Positions 1-7,681 of a DNA stretch of 25,793 nucleotides are shown piece after piece. The notes beneath the pieces were generated by a model that worked only from the letters and a program-made list of their open reading frames with translations, was not told the DNA's origin and searched no databases. Numbering within the stretch: position 1 is the stretch's first letter; every line of letters starts with the position of its first letter. The DNA comes from Bacillota bacterium. Lineage in GTDB: Bacteria > Bacillota > Clostridia > Lachnospirales > Lachnospiraceae. The stretch is taken from contig JAEYFP010000043.1 in assembly GCA_023402845.1 (NCBI GenBank), forward strand, positions 1 through 25,793, read 5' to 3'. The position numbers and the translations under genes were made by a program.

Positions 1-113
1 CCTTTCTTCAGATTCCACCTCACGATGGACACCCTTGGCTTCGGCTGTATCCTTCCCACTGCCGGGCGGATTGGGGACTTTCACCCGTTAGAACGTGTGC
101 CCACCGGGCACAC
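1..113 (-). mobile_element. Group II intron (IIC type), 5' end, cut by window edge
   Basis: Read on the minus strand, the sequence begins GTGTGCCCGG at 113, the usual 5' splice-site form of bacterial group II introns. It continues with GTGAAAGTCCC (near 75-85), AAGGGTGTCC (near 26-36) and GGTGGAATCTGAAG (near 7-20). From memory, these blocks occur in the same order in domain I of the Oceanobacillus iheyensis and Bacillus halodurans group IIC introns. The placement also fits the class: IIC introns insert just after intrinsic terminators, and here the cheR terminator hairpin and its T-run end at 114-149. The catalytic domains V/VI and any reverse transcriptase ORF would lie to the left of the window, so activity cannot be judged. 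The identification is by recalled motif similarity, not by alignment. Confidence 0.85.
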
Positions 114-149
114 AACAAAAACCGGAAGACAGTTTTTCTTCCGGTTTTT
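114..149 (-). terminator. Intrinsic terminator of cheR
   Basis: On the minus strand a 13-bp perfect stem (arms 137-149 and 117-129, core CCGGAAGA/TCTTCCGG) with a 7-nt loop is followed by TTTTTGTT. It begins 8 bp after the cheR stop codon and would end the long tetR-to-cheR unit. The group II intron starts directly after the T-run, so this hairpin is also the likely intron target. Confidence 0.9.
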
Positions 150-157
150 AATTATTA

Positions 158-934
158 CTATTTTTTTTGATAGAAAAAAGAATTTCTGCGTTCGTATCCG
201 AAATCTCCCTGATTCATAATCTGCTCCGTACTGCCGATAAATAAAATCCCACCCGGAACGAGAACGTTAGAAAACTTTCGAAACACTTCATCCTTCGCTT
301 CTTCTGTAAAATAAATCAACACATTTCTGCAAATTATAAAATGACATTTGTCCGGATAGGAATCCTTGAGCAGATCATGCTCCCGAAACTCAACCCTGGC
401 CTTGATCTCATCAGAAATTTGATAAGAAGTACCGATTTTTTTAAAATATTTTGCTTTCAAATCAATCGGTACATTGGCAATGCTTTTTTCTCCATACAGA
501 CCGTTTTTCGCATGTGCGATGACCTGCTTGTCCAGATCCGTGGCAATAACCTTGATCTGGCTCAATGAAAAATGCCTGGACAGCGCCATAACAAGCGAAT
601 ATGGCTCATCTCCTGTTGAACAGGCAGCGCTCCAGATTTTCAAATTCCTGCCGAAGCGGTTTTGCAGCTCCGGAATAAACGTCTTGTCCAACAACTCCCA
701 TTGGTCCGTATTCCGGTAAAATTCCGAAACATTGATTGTCAAATAATTAATGAATTCTTCAAACAGCTTTTTATCTGCCTTAATGGCTTTAATAAATTCT
801 TCATAGCCCGCAATCTTGTGTTTGTTGATCAGTGTATCGATCCTGCGGCGCATCTGCTTTTCCTTATAGGAGTTTAAATCAATTCCTGTTATTTTCAACA
901 CGGCTGATTTAAAACTCTCATAGTCATAAGACAT
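158..934 (-). CDS. cheR: Chemotaxis protein-glutamate O-methyltransferase CheR
   Basis: CheR transfers methyl groups from S-adenosylmethionine to glutamates in the cytoplasmic part of chemoreceptors, for adaptation. The 258 residues match the family length. An N-terminal helical CheR domain (about 1-70) precedes NVSEFYRN (68-75), the SAM-binding block WSAACSTGDEPYS (101-113), the acidic end of the next strand ATDLD (131-135) and CRNVLIYF (202-209). The ATG lies 4 bp after the rpsA stop codon, with GAGG inside the rpsA tail, so translation is probably coupled to rpsA. No cheA, cheW, cheB or cheD is in the window, so this copy sits apart from any main chemotaxis cluster. The chemoreceptor at 21628-23412 is a possible substrate. 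Confidence 0.95.
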   Translation of the reverse strand: MSYDYESFKSAVLKITGIDLNSYKEKQMRRRIDTLINKHKIAGYEEFIKAIKADKKLFEEFINYLTINVSEFYRNTDQWELLDKTFIPELQNRFGRNLKIWSAACSTGDEPYSLVMALSRHFSLSQIKVIATDLDKQVIAHAKNGLYGEKSIANVPIDLKAKYFKKIGTSYQISDEIKARVEFREHDLLKDSYPDKCHFIICRNVLIYFTEEAKDEVFRKFSNVLVPGGILFIGSTEQIMNQGDFGYERRNSFFYQKK

Positions 935-938
935 GAAC

Positions 939-2093
939 CTATTCCTCTTCTTTTAACTTATTGATTTCAGCTTCGATATCCACGCTGGCAAAATCCTCGT
1001 TCTCGTTCACATCTTCCCTTGCAGTCTCAGCCGGAGCTTCCGGTTCTAACAGAGCCTTGATGCTTAAGCTGATCTTCTTATCCTCCAGATTAAAGTCAAC
1101 GACCTTTGCCGTAACTTCCTGTCCGGCCTTCAATACATCCGACGGTTTTTCAATATGTTCTCTGGAAATCTGGGATACGTGCAGCAATGCATCAATTCCC
1201 GGCTCCAATTCGATAAATGCGCCAAAATCAGTCATTCTGGCAACTCTGCCCGTCACCACGGTGCCAACCGCATATTTCTTGTCGACATCAATCCATGGAT
1301 TAGAATCCGCAAATTTTAAGCTCAAGGCAATCTTACTGCCACTGATATCCTTAATCAATACCTTGACGTTCTGGCCTGACTTAAACACCTTTTTGGGATT
1401 TTCCACACGCCCCCAAGACATTTCAGAAATATGGAGCAGTCCATCCGCTCCGCCCAGATCGATAAATACGCCGAAATCAGTCACGTTTTTCACGATACCC
1501 TCTACAACATCGCCGATTGCAATCCGTTCAAATAATTCCTTCTGCAGTTTTTCTCTCTCCGCCATCAAAAGCTGCCTTCTGTCGCCGATAATCCGTCTCC
1601 TGCGCGGGTTGAATTCCGTTATTACAAATTCAATTTCCTGTCCAAGATATTTGGACAAATCCTTCTCGTAGCTGTCTGAAACAAGACTTGCCGGAATAAA
1701 GACACGGGACTCCTCGACCAAAAGGCTCAGACCACCGTCAAGCACCTGTGCAACAGGAGCCTTCAAAACCTCTTTATTATTAAACGCTTCCTCGAGACGC
1801 TTATTTCCCTTGTCAGCCGCAAGACGCTTATAGGTCAAAAGAACCTGTCCGTCTCCGTCATTTACCTTTAATATTTTTGTCTCAAGCTTGTCTCCTACCT
1901 TTACACAAGTAGTGAGGTCCAAGTTTGGAGTATTGGAATATTCACTCTTTGTAAGAATACCATCTGATTTGTAACCGATGTTCAAAATGATCTCATCAGG
2001 CTTCACATCTATGACTGTACCTTCAACTACCTCTCCATTGTGTATTGTTTTAAATGATTGTTCCAACATCTGTTCAAAAGTTAATTCTGACAT
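939..2093 (-). CDS. rpsA: 30S ribosomal protein S1-like protein (four S1 domains)
   Basis: This protein has four S1 RNA-binding repeats (roughly residues 18-90, 105-170, 190-260 and 275-350 of 384), seen as repeated GxVVxGxV...DFGxFIxL...LLHxSxxS patterns; the last two are the most canonical. In Gram-positives such proteins bind mRNA on or near the ribosome, but they are shorter than the six-domain E. coli S1 and their role in initiation is less certain. The ATG at 2093 is preferred because GAGGAGG precedes it at good spacing; an in-frame ATG at 2111 has no such site. The start lies inside the end of ispH, a 20-bp overlap in another frame. The acidic tail (about the last 30 residues) is common in this family. 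Confidence 0.9.
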   Translation of the reverse strand: MSELTFEQMLEQSFKTIHNGEVVEGTVIDVKPDEIILNIGYKSDGILTKSEYSNTPNLDLTTCVKVGDKLETKILKVNDGDGQVLLTYKRLAADKGNKRLEEAFNNKEVLKAPVAQVLDGGLSLLVEESRVFIPASLVSDSYEKDLSKYLGQEIEFVITEFNPRRRRIIGDRRQLLMAEREKLQKELFERIAIGDVVEGIVKNVTDFGVFIDLGGADGLLHISEMSWGRVENPKKVFKSGQNVKVLIKDISGSKIALSLKFADSNPWIDVDKKYAVGTVVTGRVARMTDFGAFIELEPGIDALLHVSQISREHIEKPSDVLKAGQEVTAKVVDFNLEDKKISLSIKALLEPEAPAETAREDVNENEDFASVDIEAEINKLKEEE

Positions 2094-2928
2094 AATTTTG
2101 AACCTCCTCAATTATTTTATTTGGGGTGGATGCCCCTGCTGTAATGCCTACACGTGAGATGGATTCAGTCGAATCTAATACTAAGTCAGCAAGTGTCTGT
2201 ATGTATTGCGTATTCTTGCATTCACGCCTGCATATCTCGTATAACTTCTGTGTGTTGGAGCTATGCATGCCCCCAATCACAATCATCGCGTCCGCCGAAG
2301 AGGCAATCTCCTTCGCTTCGGTCTGCCGTTCCTCTGTAGCGTTGCAAATTGTGTTCACAACATTTATATCATAATCTTTTTTATGAAAAATTTCAACTAA
2401 TTCTTGAAATTTATTGTAATTAAATGTCGTCTGTGAAACAAGACACAGGCGCTTCTTTGGCTCAAGAGTAAAATCAGCCGCTTCTTTTGTTGTCTCAATA
2501 ACGATCGCCGGCAGCTTTTTGGAACACCATCCCTTGATTCCCTCCACCTCCGGATGATTATCATTTCCGATCACAACTACCTGGACATCTTTTTCACTTT
2601 CTTCCTTCACAATCCTGTGTATTTTTTTCACAAACGGACACGTGGCATCTACGCATGTCAGACCCTGCTCTTCAATCAGCATGTAAATCCGCTCCGCCAC
2701 TCCGTGTGAACGGATGATAACCGTTCCTTCCTTAAGCGCCTTCAGCTCCTCTTCAGAATGCAGCACCTGAACACCCTTTTGCTCCAAATCCTTTACAACT
2801 TCTTCATTGTGAATGATCGGGCCGAATGTATAAATATGCTCGCCTTTTTCTGCCTGCTCATAAACCGTCGCGACTGCCCGTTTGACACCAAAACAGAAAC
2901 CGGCCGTTTTTGCAAGTATTACCTCCAT
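2074..2928 (-). CDS. ispH: 4-hydroxy-3-methylbut-2-enyl diphosphate reductase IspH
   Basis: IspH carries out the last step of the methylerythritol phosphate isoprenoid pathway, reducing HMBPP to IPP and DMAPP with a [4Fe-4S] cluster. The three cluster cysteines are visible at residues 12 (GFCFGVKRAV), 97 (VDATCPFVKKIH) and 195 (NTICNATEERQ), almost the same positions as in E. coli (12, 96, 197). Other conserved segments are RSHGV and GNDNHPEVEG. The 284-residue length is normal. The ATG at 2928 has AGGAG 8 bp upstream; a TTG one codon earlier is less likely. It follows cmk by 14 bp and overlaps rpsA by 20 bp. From memory, some Clostridia have IspH and S1 fused in one protein; here they are separate but overlapping. 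Confidence 0.96.
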   Translation of the reverse strand: MEVILAKTAGFCFGVKRAVATVYEQAEKGEHIYTFGPIIHNEEVVKDLEQKGVQVLHSEEELKALKEGTVIIRSHGVAERIYMLIEEQGLTCVDATCPFVKKIHRIVKEESEKDVQVVVIGNDNHPEVEGIKGWCSKKLPAIVIETTKEAADFTLEPKKRLCLVSQTTFNYNKFQELVEIFHKKDYDINVVNTICNATEERQTEAKEIASSADAMIVIGGMHSSNTQKLYEICRRECKNTQYIQTLADLVLDSTESISRVGITAGASTPNKIIEEVQNYVRINF

Positions 2929-2942
2929 CAATCATTCTCCTC

Positions 2943-3608
2943 TCACGTTGCCGCCTCACTGATTTCTAAGATCATATCAACAACATCCTGAACCGTCATC
3001 TCGGATGAATCCACAAGAACAGCATCCTCAGCTTGAATAAGCGGAGATATATCACGTGTCATATCCCTAAGGTCCCTCTTAACAATGTCTTTTTCGATTG
3101 CGTCGATATTAAAAGACTCCCCTCTCGCGGCAAGTTCCTCATAGCGTCTTTCGGCACGCACCCTCGTACCCGCCGTCAAATAGATTTTTACGGCAGCATC
3201 AGGGAGTACCTTAGTACCAATATCCCTGCCGTCCATCACAACACTTTTTTCGGCGGCAAGCTTTTGTTGCAGGGCGACAAGCTTTTCCCGCACTTTTGGA
3301 TTTACAGAACTTGCGGAAGCCATGTTACCAACCTCCTCCGTACGGATTAATCCATTTACATTCCTGCCGTTTAACAGCACAACCTGTTCTCCCCCCTGAT
3401 AATCAATCGAAATATCTGCCATAGCGCATGCCGCCTCTATTTTTTCAGTTTCCTGTGCACAGATTCCTTCTTGAAGCAAATACAGAGCCATCGCACGGTA
3501 CATCGCTCCCGTATCGACATAAATATATCCCTTTTGTTTGGCAACTGCTTTTGCAATCGTACTTTTTCCGGCTCCTGCCGGTCCGTCAATTGCGATATTA
3601 TGATTCAT
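2943..3608 (-). CDS. cmk: Cytidylate kinase
   Basis: Cytidylate kinase phosphorylates CMP and dCMP with ATP in the cytoplasm, feeding CTP and dCTP synthesis. The 221-residue protein starts with the P-loop GPAGAGKST (residues 9-17), followed by YVDTGAMYRAMAL, the CMP-binding DGRDIGTKVLPDA and KIYLTAGTRVRAERR with the lid arginines. The ATG at 3608 is chosen because AGGGAG stands just upstream and the product then begins directly before the P-loop strand. A TTG at 3638 would add ten unlikely residues and overlap the upstream gene. It lies 26 bp after the flavoprotein gene and 14 bp before ispH. The order cmk-ispH-rpsA is widespread in Clostridia. Confidence 0.95.
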   Translation of the reverse strand: MNHNIAIDGPAGAGKSTIAKAVAKQKGYIYVDTGAMYRAMALYLLQEGICAQETEKIEAACAMADISIDYQGGEQVVLLNGRNVNGLIRTEEVGNMASASSVNPKVREKLVALQQKLAAEKSVVMDGRDIGTKVLPDAAVKIYLTAGTRVRAERRYEELAARGESFNIDAIEKDIVKRDLRDMTRDISPLIQAEDAVLVDSSEMTVQDVVDMILEISEAAT

Positions 3609-3634
3609 ACTTTTTCTCCCTGCCTGCATTTTTG

Positions 3635-4867
3635 TCAAGGTTTACCGACACTGCTTCCTGCCAGATACCCTGTTGACCATGCAATCTGCAGATTAAATCC
3701 GCCCGTCAATGCATCGGTATCCAGCATTTCGCCTGCTGCATACAACCCCTTATGTTTTTTTAACTCCATAGTCGCCGGATTCATTTCCTTTACACAGATA
3801 CCGCCGCGGGTAATAACCGCCTCCGCAAATCCTCTGTTTCCGTTTATGGTCAGAGACATTCCCTTGAAAAGTTTAACAAGATGTCTTCGTTCCTCCCTAG
3901 TAATCTCATTGACTCTTTTTTCTTCTTCAATACCTGAAAACCGCAATATAACAGGTATCAGCTTTGCCGGAAGAAGCTTTCCGAGCGAGTTTTTAAACTG
4001 ACGATTCTGATTTTCTTCAAAATCCCTGCGAATCCTGTCATCCAGTTGTTTTTCATCCAATGCAGGCTTAAGGTCAATGAGCAGTTTGATCTTTTGCTTA
4101 TACATTTCCTCTCTGATATGGCTGCTCGCACTCAGGATCAGCGGTCCGCTCACACCAAAATGTGTAAACAGCAGCTCCCCAAAATCTTCATACAGCTTCT
4201 TTTCTCCTGCAAAGACCGACACCTTTACATTTTTTAAAGAAAGTCCCTGAAGTTCCTTTACAAAATCCTCTGACACCGTAAGAGGTACGAGGGCAGGCTC
4301 TGCCTTGGCTGTTTCGATCTGAAGCGCATTTGCAAAGCGCCAGCTGTCACCATCTGCTCCGCAAGTAGGATAGGACTTGCCCCCCAACGCCAAAATCACA
4401 GCATCTGCCTTAAGTACGGTGCCATCCTCAAGTCTGACGCCACATACGCTGCCGTTCTCCTCCATGATCTGAACCAGCTTTGTCTGCAGCCGGATTTTCA
4501 CACGTCTGTTACGCAGTTCTTTTTCCAAAACACGAATGACATCAGAGGAATGATCGGAAGCAGGAAAAACGCGATTCCCCCGCTCTACCTTAAGAGATAA
4601 GCCGATCGATTCAAAAAAATCCATCGTTTGCTCATTGTTGAACGCATAAAAAGCGCTGTATAAAAATTTTCTGTTCGTCATCACCTGTTGAAACAACAAA
4701 TCCTGTTCGCATGCATTTGTCAGGTTGCATCTGCCTTTTCCGGTAATAAACAGCTTTTTACCAAGTTTTTCGTTTTTCTCAATCAACTGCACCCGATGTC
4801 CATCCCCTGCCGCAGCAAGTGCTGACATCATGCCGGCTGCTCCGCCGCCCACTACGATTACTTCCAT
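3635..4867 (-). CDS. HI0933/YhiN-family FAD-dependent oxidoreductase
   Basis: This 410-residue flavoprotein has an N-terminal FAD-binding Rossmann fold, VIVVGGGAAGMMSALAAA (about 4-21), followed by EKNEKLGKKLFITGKGRCNLTN, a signature of the HI0933-like family. The conserved C-terminal FAD contact is GLYAAGEMLDTDALTGGFNLQIAWSTG. The substrate is not known for most members. BaiN of bile-acid-converting Clostridium and proteins called aminoacetone oxidases belong to this family, but nothing here points to either activity. The start has AAGGA upstream. It lies 36 bp after tetR and 26 bp before cmk with no terminator between, so it is probably cotranscribed with them. The family is often found beside cmk and ispH in Clostridia, suggesting a conserved but undefined role. 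Confidence 0.88.
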   Translation of the reverse strand: MEVIVVGGGAAGMMSALAAAGDGHRVQLIEKNEKLGKKLFITGKGRCNLTNACEQDLLFQQVMTNRKFLYSAFYAFNNEQTMDFFESIGLSLKVERGNRVFPASDHSSDVIRVLEKELRNRRVKIRLQTKLVQIMEENGSVCGVRLEDGTVLKADAVILALGGKSYPTCGADGDSWRFANALQIETAKAEPALVPLTVSEDFVKELQGLSLKNVKVSVFAGEKKLYEDFGELLFTHFGVSGPLILSASSHIREEMYKQKIKLLIDLKPALDEKQLDDRIRRDFEENQNRQFKNSLGKLLPAKLIPVILRFSGIEEEKRVNEITREERRHLVKLFKGMSLTINGNRGFAEAVITRGGICVKEMNPATMELKKHKGLYAAGEMLDTDALTGGFNLQIAWSTGYLAGSSVGKP

Positions 4868-4903
4868 ATATTTTGTCCTTAAAGTTTTTGGATTGTTCTG
4901 TTT

Positions 4904-5458
4904 CTATCCCTGACGAAAGGTTTCTACAACTTCGGTCAGCATAGGGACGACTTCCTTCCGAGTCAGATCAAATTCTCCGCTGGTTGCCATACAGGCCATT
5001 CCATGTATGAAAATAAAAATCTTCATGAAGATTGTGCCGGCATTTTCCATATTCAAGTCAGGAATTCTTCTCAGTTCTTTGATTACAAAGCCCTGTTCCT
5101 TTCCGTTTATCAAGTCGTACATTGTATTTTCTTCGTCATGCGCCGATAAAAACAACAGCTTAAATAAATTTAATTCTTCCTTTGCAAATTGTATATAGCA
5201 AAGCCCCAAATCCACAAACGGGACTTCACTTTCTTTTTTATAGTTCAGGCAATAGTTCTCATAATAGTCCTTGGCTCCGGCAAATAATTCCGCATTCAGT
5301 TCTTCCATGTTTTGATATACGCGGAATATGGGCTGTGTCGAGCAGCCGATATGGGCAGCCAGCTTCCTTGCCGTCACCATCTGACTTCCTTGTTCCCGAA
5401 GGAGTTGAAATGCCCCGTCAAGTATCACCCGTTTTGTAATCTGTTCTTTTCTCGCCAT
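4904..5458 (-). CDS. TetR/AcrR-family transcriptional regulator
   Basis: This is a 184-residue one-component regulator. The N-terminal helix-turn-helix (about 8-52) reads ITKRVILDGAFQLLREQG, then MVTARKLAAHIGCSTQPIFRVYQNMEEL, the typical TetR recognition region. The C-terminal half is helical and should form the ligand and dimer domain; its ligand is unknown. The ATG at 5458 is preferred because AGGAGG precedes it and the product begins just before the DNA-binding domain. A longer frame to 5566 would add 36 residues that translate half of a palindrome and have no family likeness. It is first in the row leading to the flavoprotein, cmk and ispH, and a large palindrome lies about 70 bp upstream as a candidate operator. 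Confidence 0.87.
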   Translation of the reverse strand: MARKEQITKRVILDGAFQLLREQGSQMVTARKLAAHIGCSTQPIFRVYQNMEELNAELFAGAKDYYENYCLNYKKESEVPFVDLGLCYIQFAKEELNLFKLLFLSAHDEENTMYDLINGKEQGFVIKELRRIPDLNMENAGTIFMKIFIFIHGMACMATSGEFDLTRKEVVPMLTEVVETFRQG

Positions 5459-5525
5459 CTCATCAGCCCTCCTGTGTCGGAACCTTTGAACAAAAGTGTG
5501 CTGCGCGCGTAGCTGCGCATAATAT

Positions 5526-5567
5526 ATTGTTATATAGGAAATCCGAGGGAATTTCCTATATAACAAT
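5526..5567. repeat. 42-bp palindrome upstream of tetR
   Basis: Two perfect 17-bp inverted arms, ATTGTTATATAGGAAAT (5526-5542) and its reverse complement (5551-5567), surround an 8-bp centre. The arms are AT-rich and lack a T-run, so an intrinsic terminator is unlikely. The site is about 70 bp before the tetR start. It may be an operator for the TetR protein or a fold in the tetR leader. No second copy was seen in the window. Confidence 0.6.
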
Positions 5568-5578
5568 AAAGAGTCTGC

Positions 5579-5629
5579 AAATAGGCAGCTCCCATTCAGA
5601 AATAACCCTGTGCTGGGAACTGCCTATTT
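5579..5629 (-). terminator. Probable terminator after the biotin-carboxyltransferase operon
   Basis: Inverted arms of 16 bp with one mismatch (5579-5594 and 5614-5629, core AAATAGGCAG/CTGCCTATTT) flank a 19-nt loop. The A- and T-rich outer ends suit an intrinsic terminator working in either direction. It lies about 80 bp after the stop of the OadA/PycB-like gene and before tetR, so it should separate the two operons. The loop is longer than usual. Confidence 0.6.
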
Positions 5630-5706
5630 ATTATAACATACGTTATGATATATTGCACCATATTTATATGCAAAAAACACCGGAAAACTTCAGTAATTTG
5701 AACTCC

Positions 5707-7134
5707 CTATACCGGATAGGTTCCGTTGGAAGAATCTGCCTTTGACATATCTACCTTTTCCTGCTGTGCCTGACGATATTTGAAGTAGTCGATAGCAACC
5801 TGCGGAAATAACGCATAAGTCAATACATCCTCATCCTGCTGTTTCCATTCCTTCATCTCTGATTCAAGCTTATCCAGCTCATTTGGAATCAAATCTGCAG
5901 GCCTGCACGTAATCCGCTCCTCACCCGGAATGACCTTCGCGATAACATCGGGATTCATCGGCTTTACGGTCTGTCCGTATTCGCCGCGCAGTACCGCCTT
6001 TGTCTCCTTGGTAGCCATTTTATAGCGCTCACCCATCAGAACATTAAACACGGCCTGAGTGCCGACAATTTGGGAAGACGGGGTAACAAGAGGAGGCTCG
6101 CCGAGATCCTGACGCACACGCGGAATCTCCTGCAGCACTTCATAATATTTATCCTCTGCGTTCTGCTCCTTCAGCTGACTGACCATATTGGAGAGCATGC
6201 CGCCCGGTACCTGATACAGCAGAGTCTTAATATCAACACCCATTACCTTCGGACTCAGCAGGCCGTCTGCCAGGCATTTATCCCTGAAAGGCCTGAAATA
6301 ATCCGCAATTTCCGCAAGCAGATTCTGGTCATAGCCCGTATCATAAGGAGTTCCCTTAAAAGTCTCGACCAATACTTCCGTTGCAGGCTGGGAAGTCCCC
6401 ATCGCAAACGGAGAAATCGCACAGTCAATTACATCGACACCGGCCTCTACCGCTTTCATATAAGTCATGCCCGCCACACCGGACGTATAATGCGTATGAA
6501 GCTGAATCGGAAGCTTCGTAGCGCTCTTCATAGCTGTAATCAACTCAGAAGCCGTATACGGAACAAGAAGACCTGCCATATCCTTGATACAAATTGAATC
6601 GGCACCCATATCCTCGACTTTCTTCGCCATATCAATCCAATAATCCATTGTATAGGCATCACCAAGCGTATAAGCCAATGCGACCTGCGCATGTCCCTTA
6701 CCCGAATTCTGTTTCTCTTTGTTTGTTGAATCTACAGCTGCCTGCAGATTTCTCAAATCATTGAAGCAGTCAAAAATACGAATGATATCAATACCGTTTG
6801 CAATAGACTTCTGCACAAAATATTCCACAACGTCATCTGCATACGGACGATAACCTAAAATATTCTGTCCTCTGAACAGCATCTGGAGTTTTGTATTTTT
6901 TACGCCTGCTCTGATCTTTCTTAATCGATCCCACGGATCCTCTTTCAGGAAGCGGAGGGATGCATCGAATGTTGCACCTCCCCAGCACTCCAAGGAATTA
7001 TATCCAACCTTGTCAAGTTTTTCAAGGATTGGGAGCATTTCTTCGGTCGGCATTCTTGTCGCAATCAAAGACTGATGCGCATCTCGAAGAACTGTCTCCG
7101 TAATTTTAATTGGTCTTTTTACTATTTCTGACAT
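5707..7134 (-). CDS. Carboxyltransferase subunit of OadA / PycB / transcarboxylase-5S type
   Basis: This subunit moves a carboxyl group between biotin and a 2-oxo acid (pyruvate/oxaloacetate). The 475 residues hold a TIM-barrel HMGL-like domain (about 10-280) and a conserved PYC/OADA domain, but no C-terminal biotin domain; that is the separate protein encoded just upstream (7193-7609). Visible motifs are TETVLRDAHQSLIATR (12-27, metal ligand D18), CIKDM with the likely carbamylated K184, and HTHYTSG with metal ligands H213 and H215. AGGAGG precedes the ATG. From sequence alone it could be oxaloacetate decarboxylase alpha, pyruvate carboxylase subunit B or the 5S subunit of methylmalonyl-CoA:pyruvate transcarboxylase. 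The linked 12S-like and biotin-carrier genes favour the last, while the OadG-like gene favours a decarboxylase complex. No symbol is given for that reason. Confidence 0.9.
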   Translation of the reverse strand: MSEIVKRPIKITETVLRDAHQSLIATRMPTEEMLPILEKLDKVGYNSLECWGGATFDASLRFLKEDPWDRLRKIRAGVKNTKLQMLFRGQNILGYRPYADDVVEYFVQKSIANGIDIIRIFDCFNDLRNLQAAVDSTNKEKQNSGKGHAQVALAYTLGDAYTMDYWIDMAKKVEDMGADSICIKDMAGLLVPYTASELITAMKSATKLPIQLHTHYTSGVAGMTYMKAVEAGVDVIDCAISPFAMGTSQPATEVLVETFKGTPYDTGYDQNLLAEIADYFRPFRDKCLADGLLSPKVMGVDIKTLLYQVPGGMLSNMVSQLKEQNAEDKYYEVLQEIPRVRQDLGEPPLVTPSSQIVGTQAVFNVLMGERYKMATKETKAVLRGEYGQTVKPMNPDVIAKVIPGEERITCRPADLIPNELDKLESEMKEWKQQDEDVLTYALFPQVAIDYFKYRQAQQEKVDMSKADSSNGTYPV

Positions 7135-7192
7135 GTTCTTTCCTCCTGTATTGAATTTGAACAGATTTCCTCACGTCCGGCCTGTCCCGTCC

Positions 7193-7609
7193 TTACTTCA
7201 AAGTTGCAAGAACTGTGCCTGATTCTACGTTATCGCCTGCGGCAACTTCAATACTTGCAACGACACCGTCCTGAGGAGCAACCATCGGGATTTCCATTTT
7301 CATGGCTTCCAAAACCACCACTGAATCTCCCTTTTTAACAGCCTGCCCTACACTAACTTCAATCTTGAAGATTTTTCCTGCTGCGCCTGCTTCCACCTTA
7401 ATCGGGCCTGCTCCGCCTGTCGATGCTGCCGCAGGTGCGGGCGCTGCTGCCGGCGCTGCCGCTACAGGTGCCGGTGCTGCTGCTACAGGTGCCGAAACTG
7501 CTGCTGCCGGTGCCGGTGCTGCTACGGGTGCTGCCACACTTCCTCCTGCTCCTTCTTCAACTGTCACATTATATACGCTTCCATTTACGGTAATTGTGTA
7601 ATTCTTCAT
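7193..7609 (-). CDS. Biotin carrier subunit (biotin/lipoyl attachment protein)
   Basis: This 138-residue protein carries covalently bound biotin between two carboxyltransferase sites. A short N-terminal segment (1-20) resembles the start of decarboxylase gamma and transcarboxylase 1.3S subunits. A flexible Ala/Pro-rich linker follows (about 26-63), then the biotinyl domain (68-138) with EAMKME at 101-106 and the target lysine at 104. AGGAGG precedes the ATG. It lies 58 bp before the 5S/OadA-like gene and 72 bp after the OadG-like gene, as part of one operon. No biotin carboxylase gene is nearby, which suggests transcarboxylation or decarboxylation rather than ATP-driven carboxylation. Confidence 0.93.
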   Translation of the reverse strand: MKNYTITVNGSVYNVTVEEGAGGSVAAPVAAPAPAAAVSAPVAAAPAPVAAAPAAAPAPAAASTGGAGPIKVEAGAAGKIFKIEVSVGQAVKKGDSVVVLEAMKMEIPMVAPQDGVVASIEVAAGDNVESGTVLATLK

Positions 7610-7681
7610 TTTTTAATCCTCCTGCTTCCTATTCTTTGTTTTTATTATTAGTTTTACAATGATTGAATGGTTCCTTATTCG

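Noticed and set aside
961..1671. 236-codon plus-strand ORF opposite rpsA
   Set aside because: It lies antisense to a clear S1 protein gene, has Ser/Thr-rich low-complexity translation, no ribosome binding site and no family likeness.
5459..5566. Longer N-terminus for the TetR protein
   Set aside because: The added residues translate one arm of the palindrome, and a strong ribosome binding site stands before the inner ATG at 5458.
7440..7560. GC-rich repeated tract (GCTGCCGGTGCCGGTGCTGC-like) as a repeat element
   Set aside because: It is the coding sequence of the Ala/Pro linker of the biotin carrier, a normal feature of that family.
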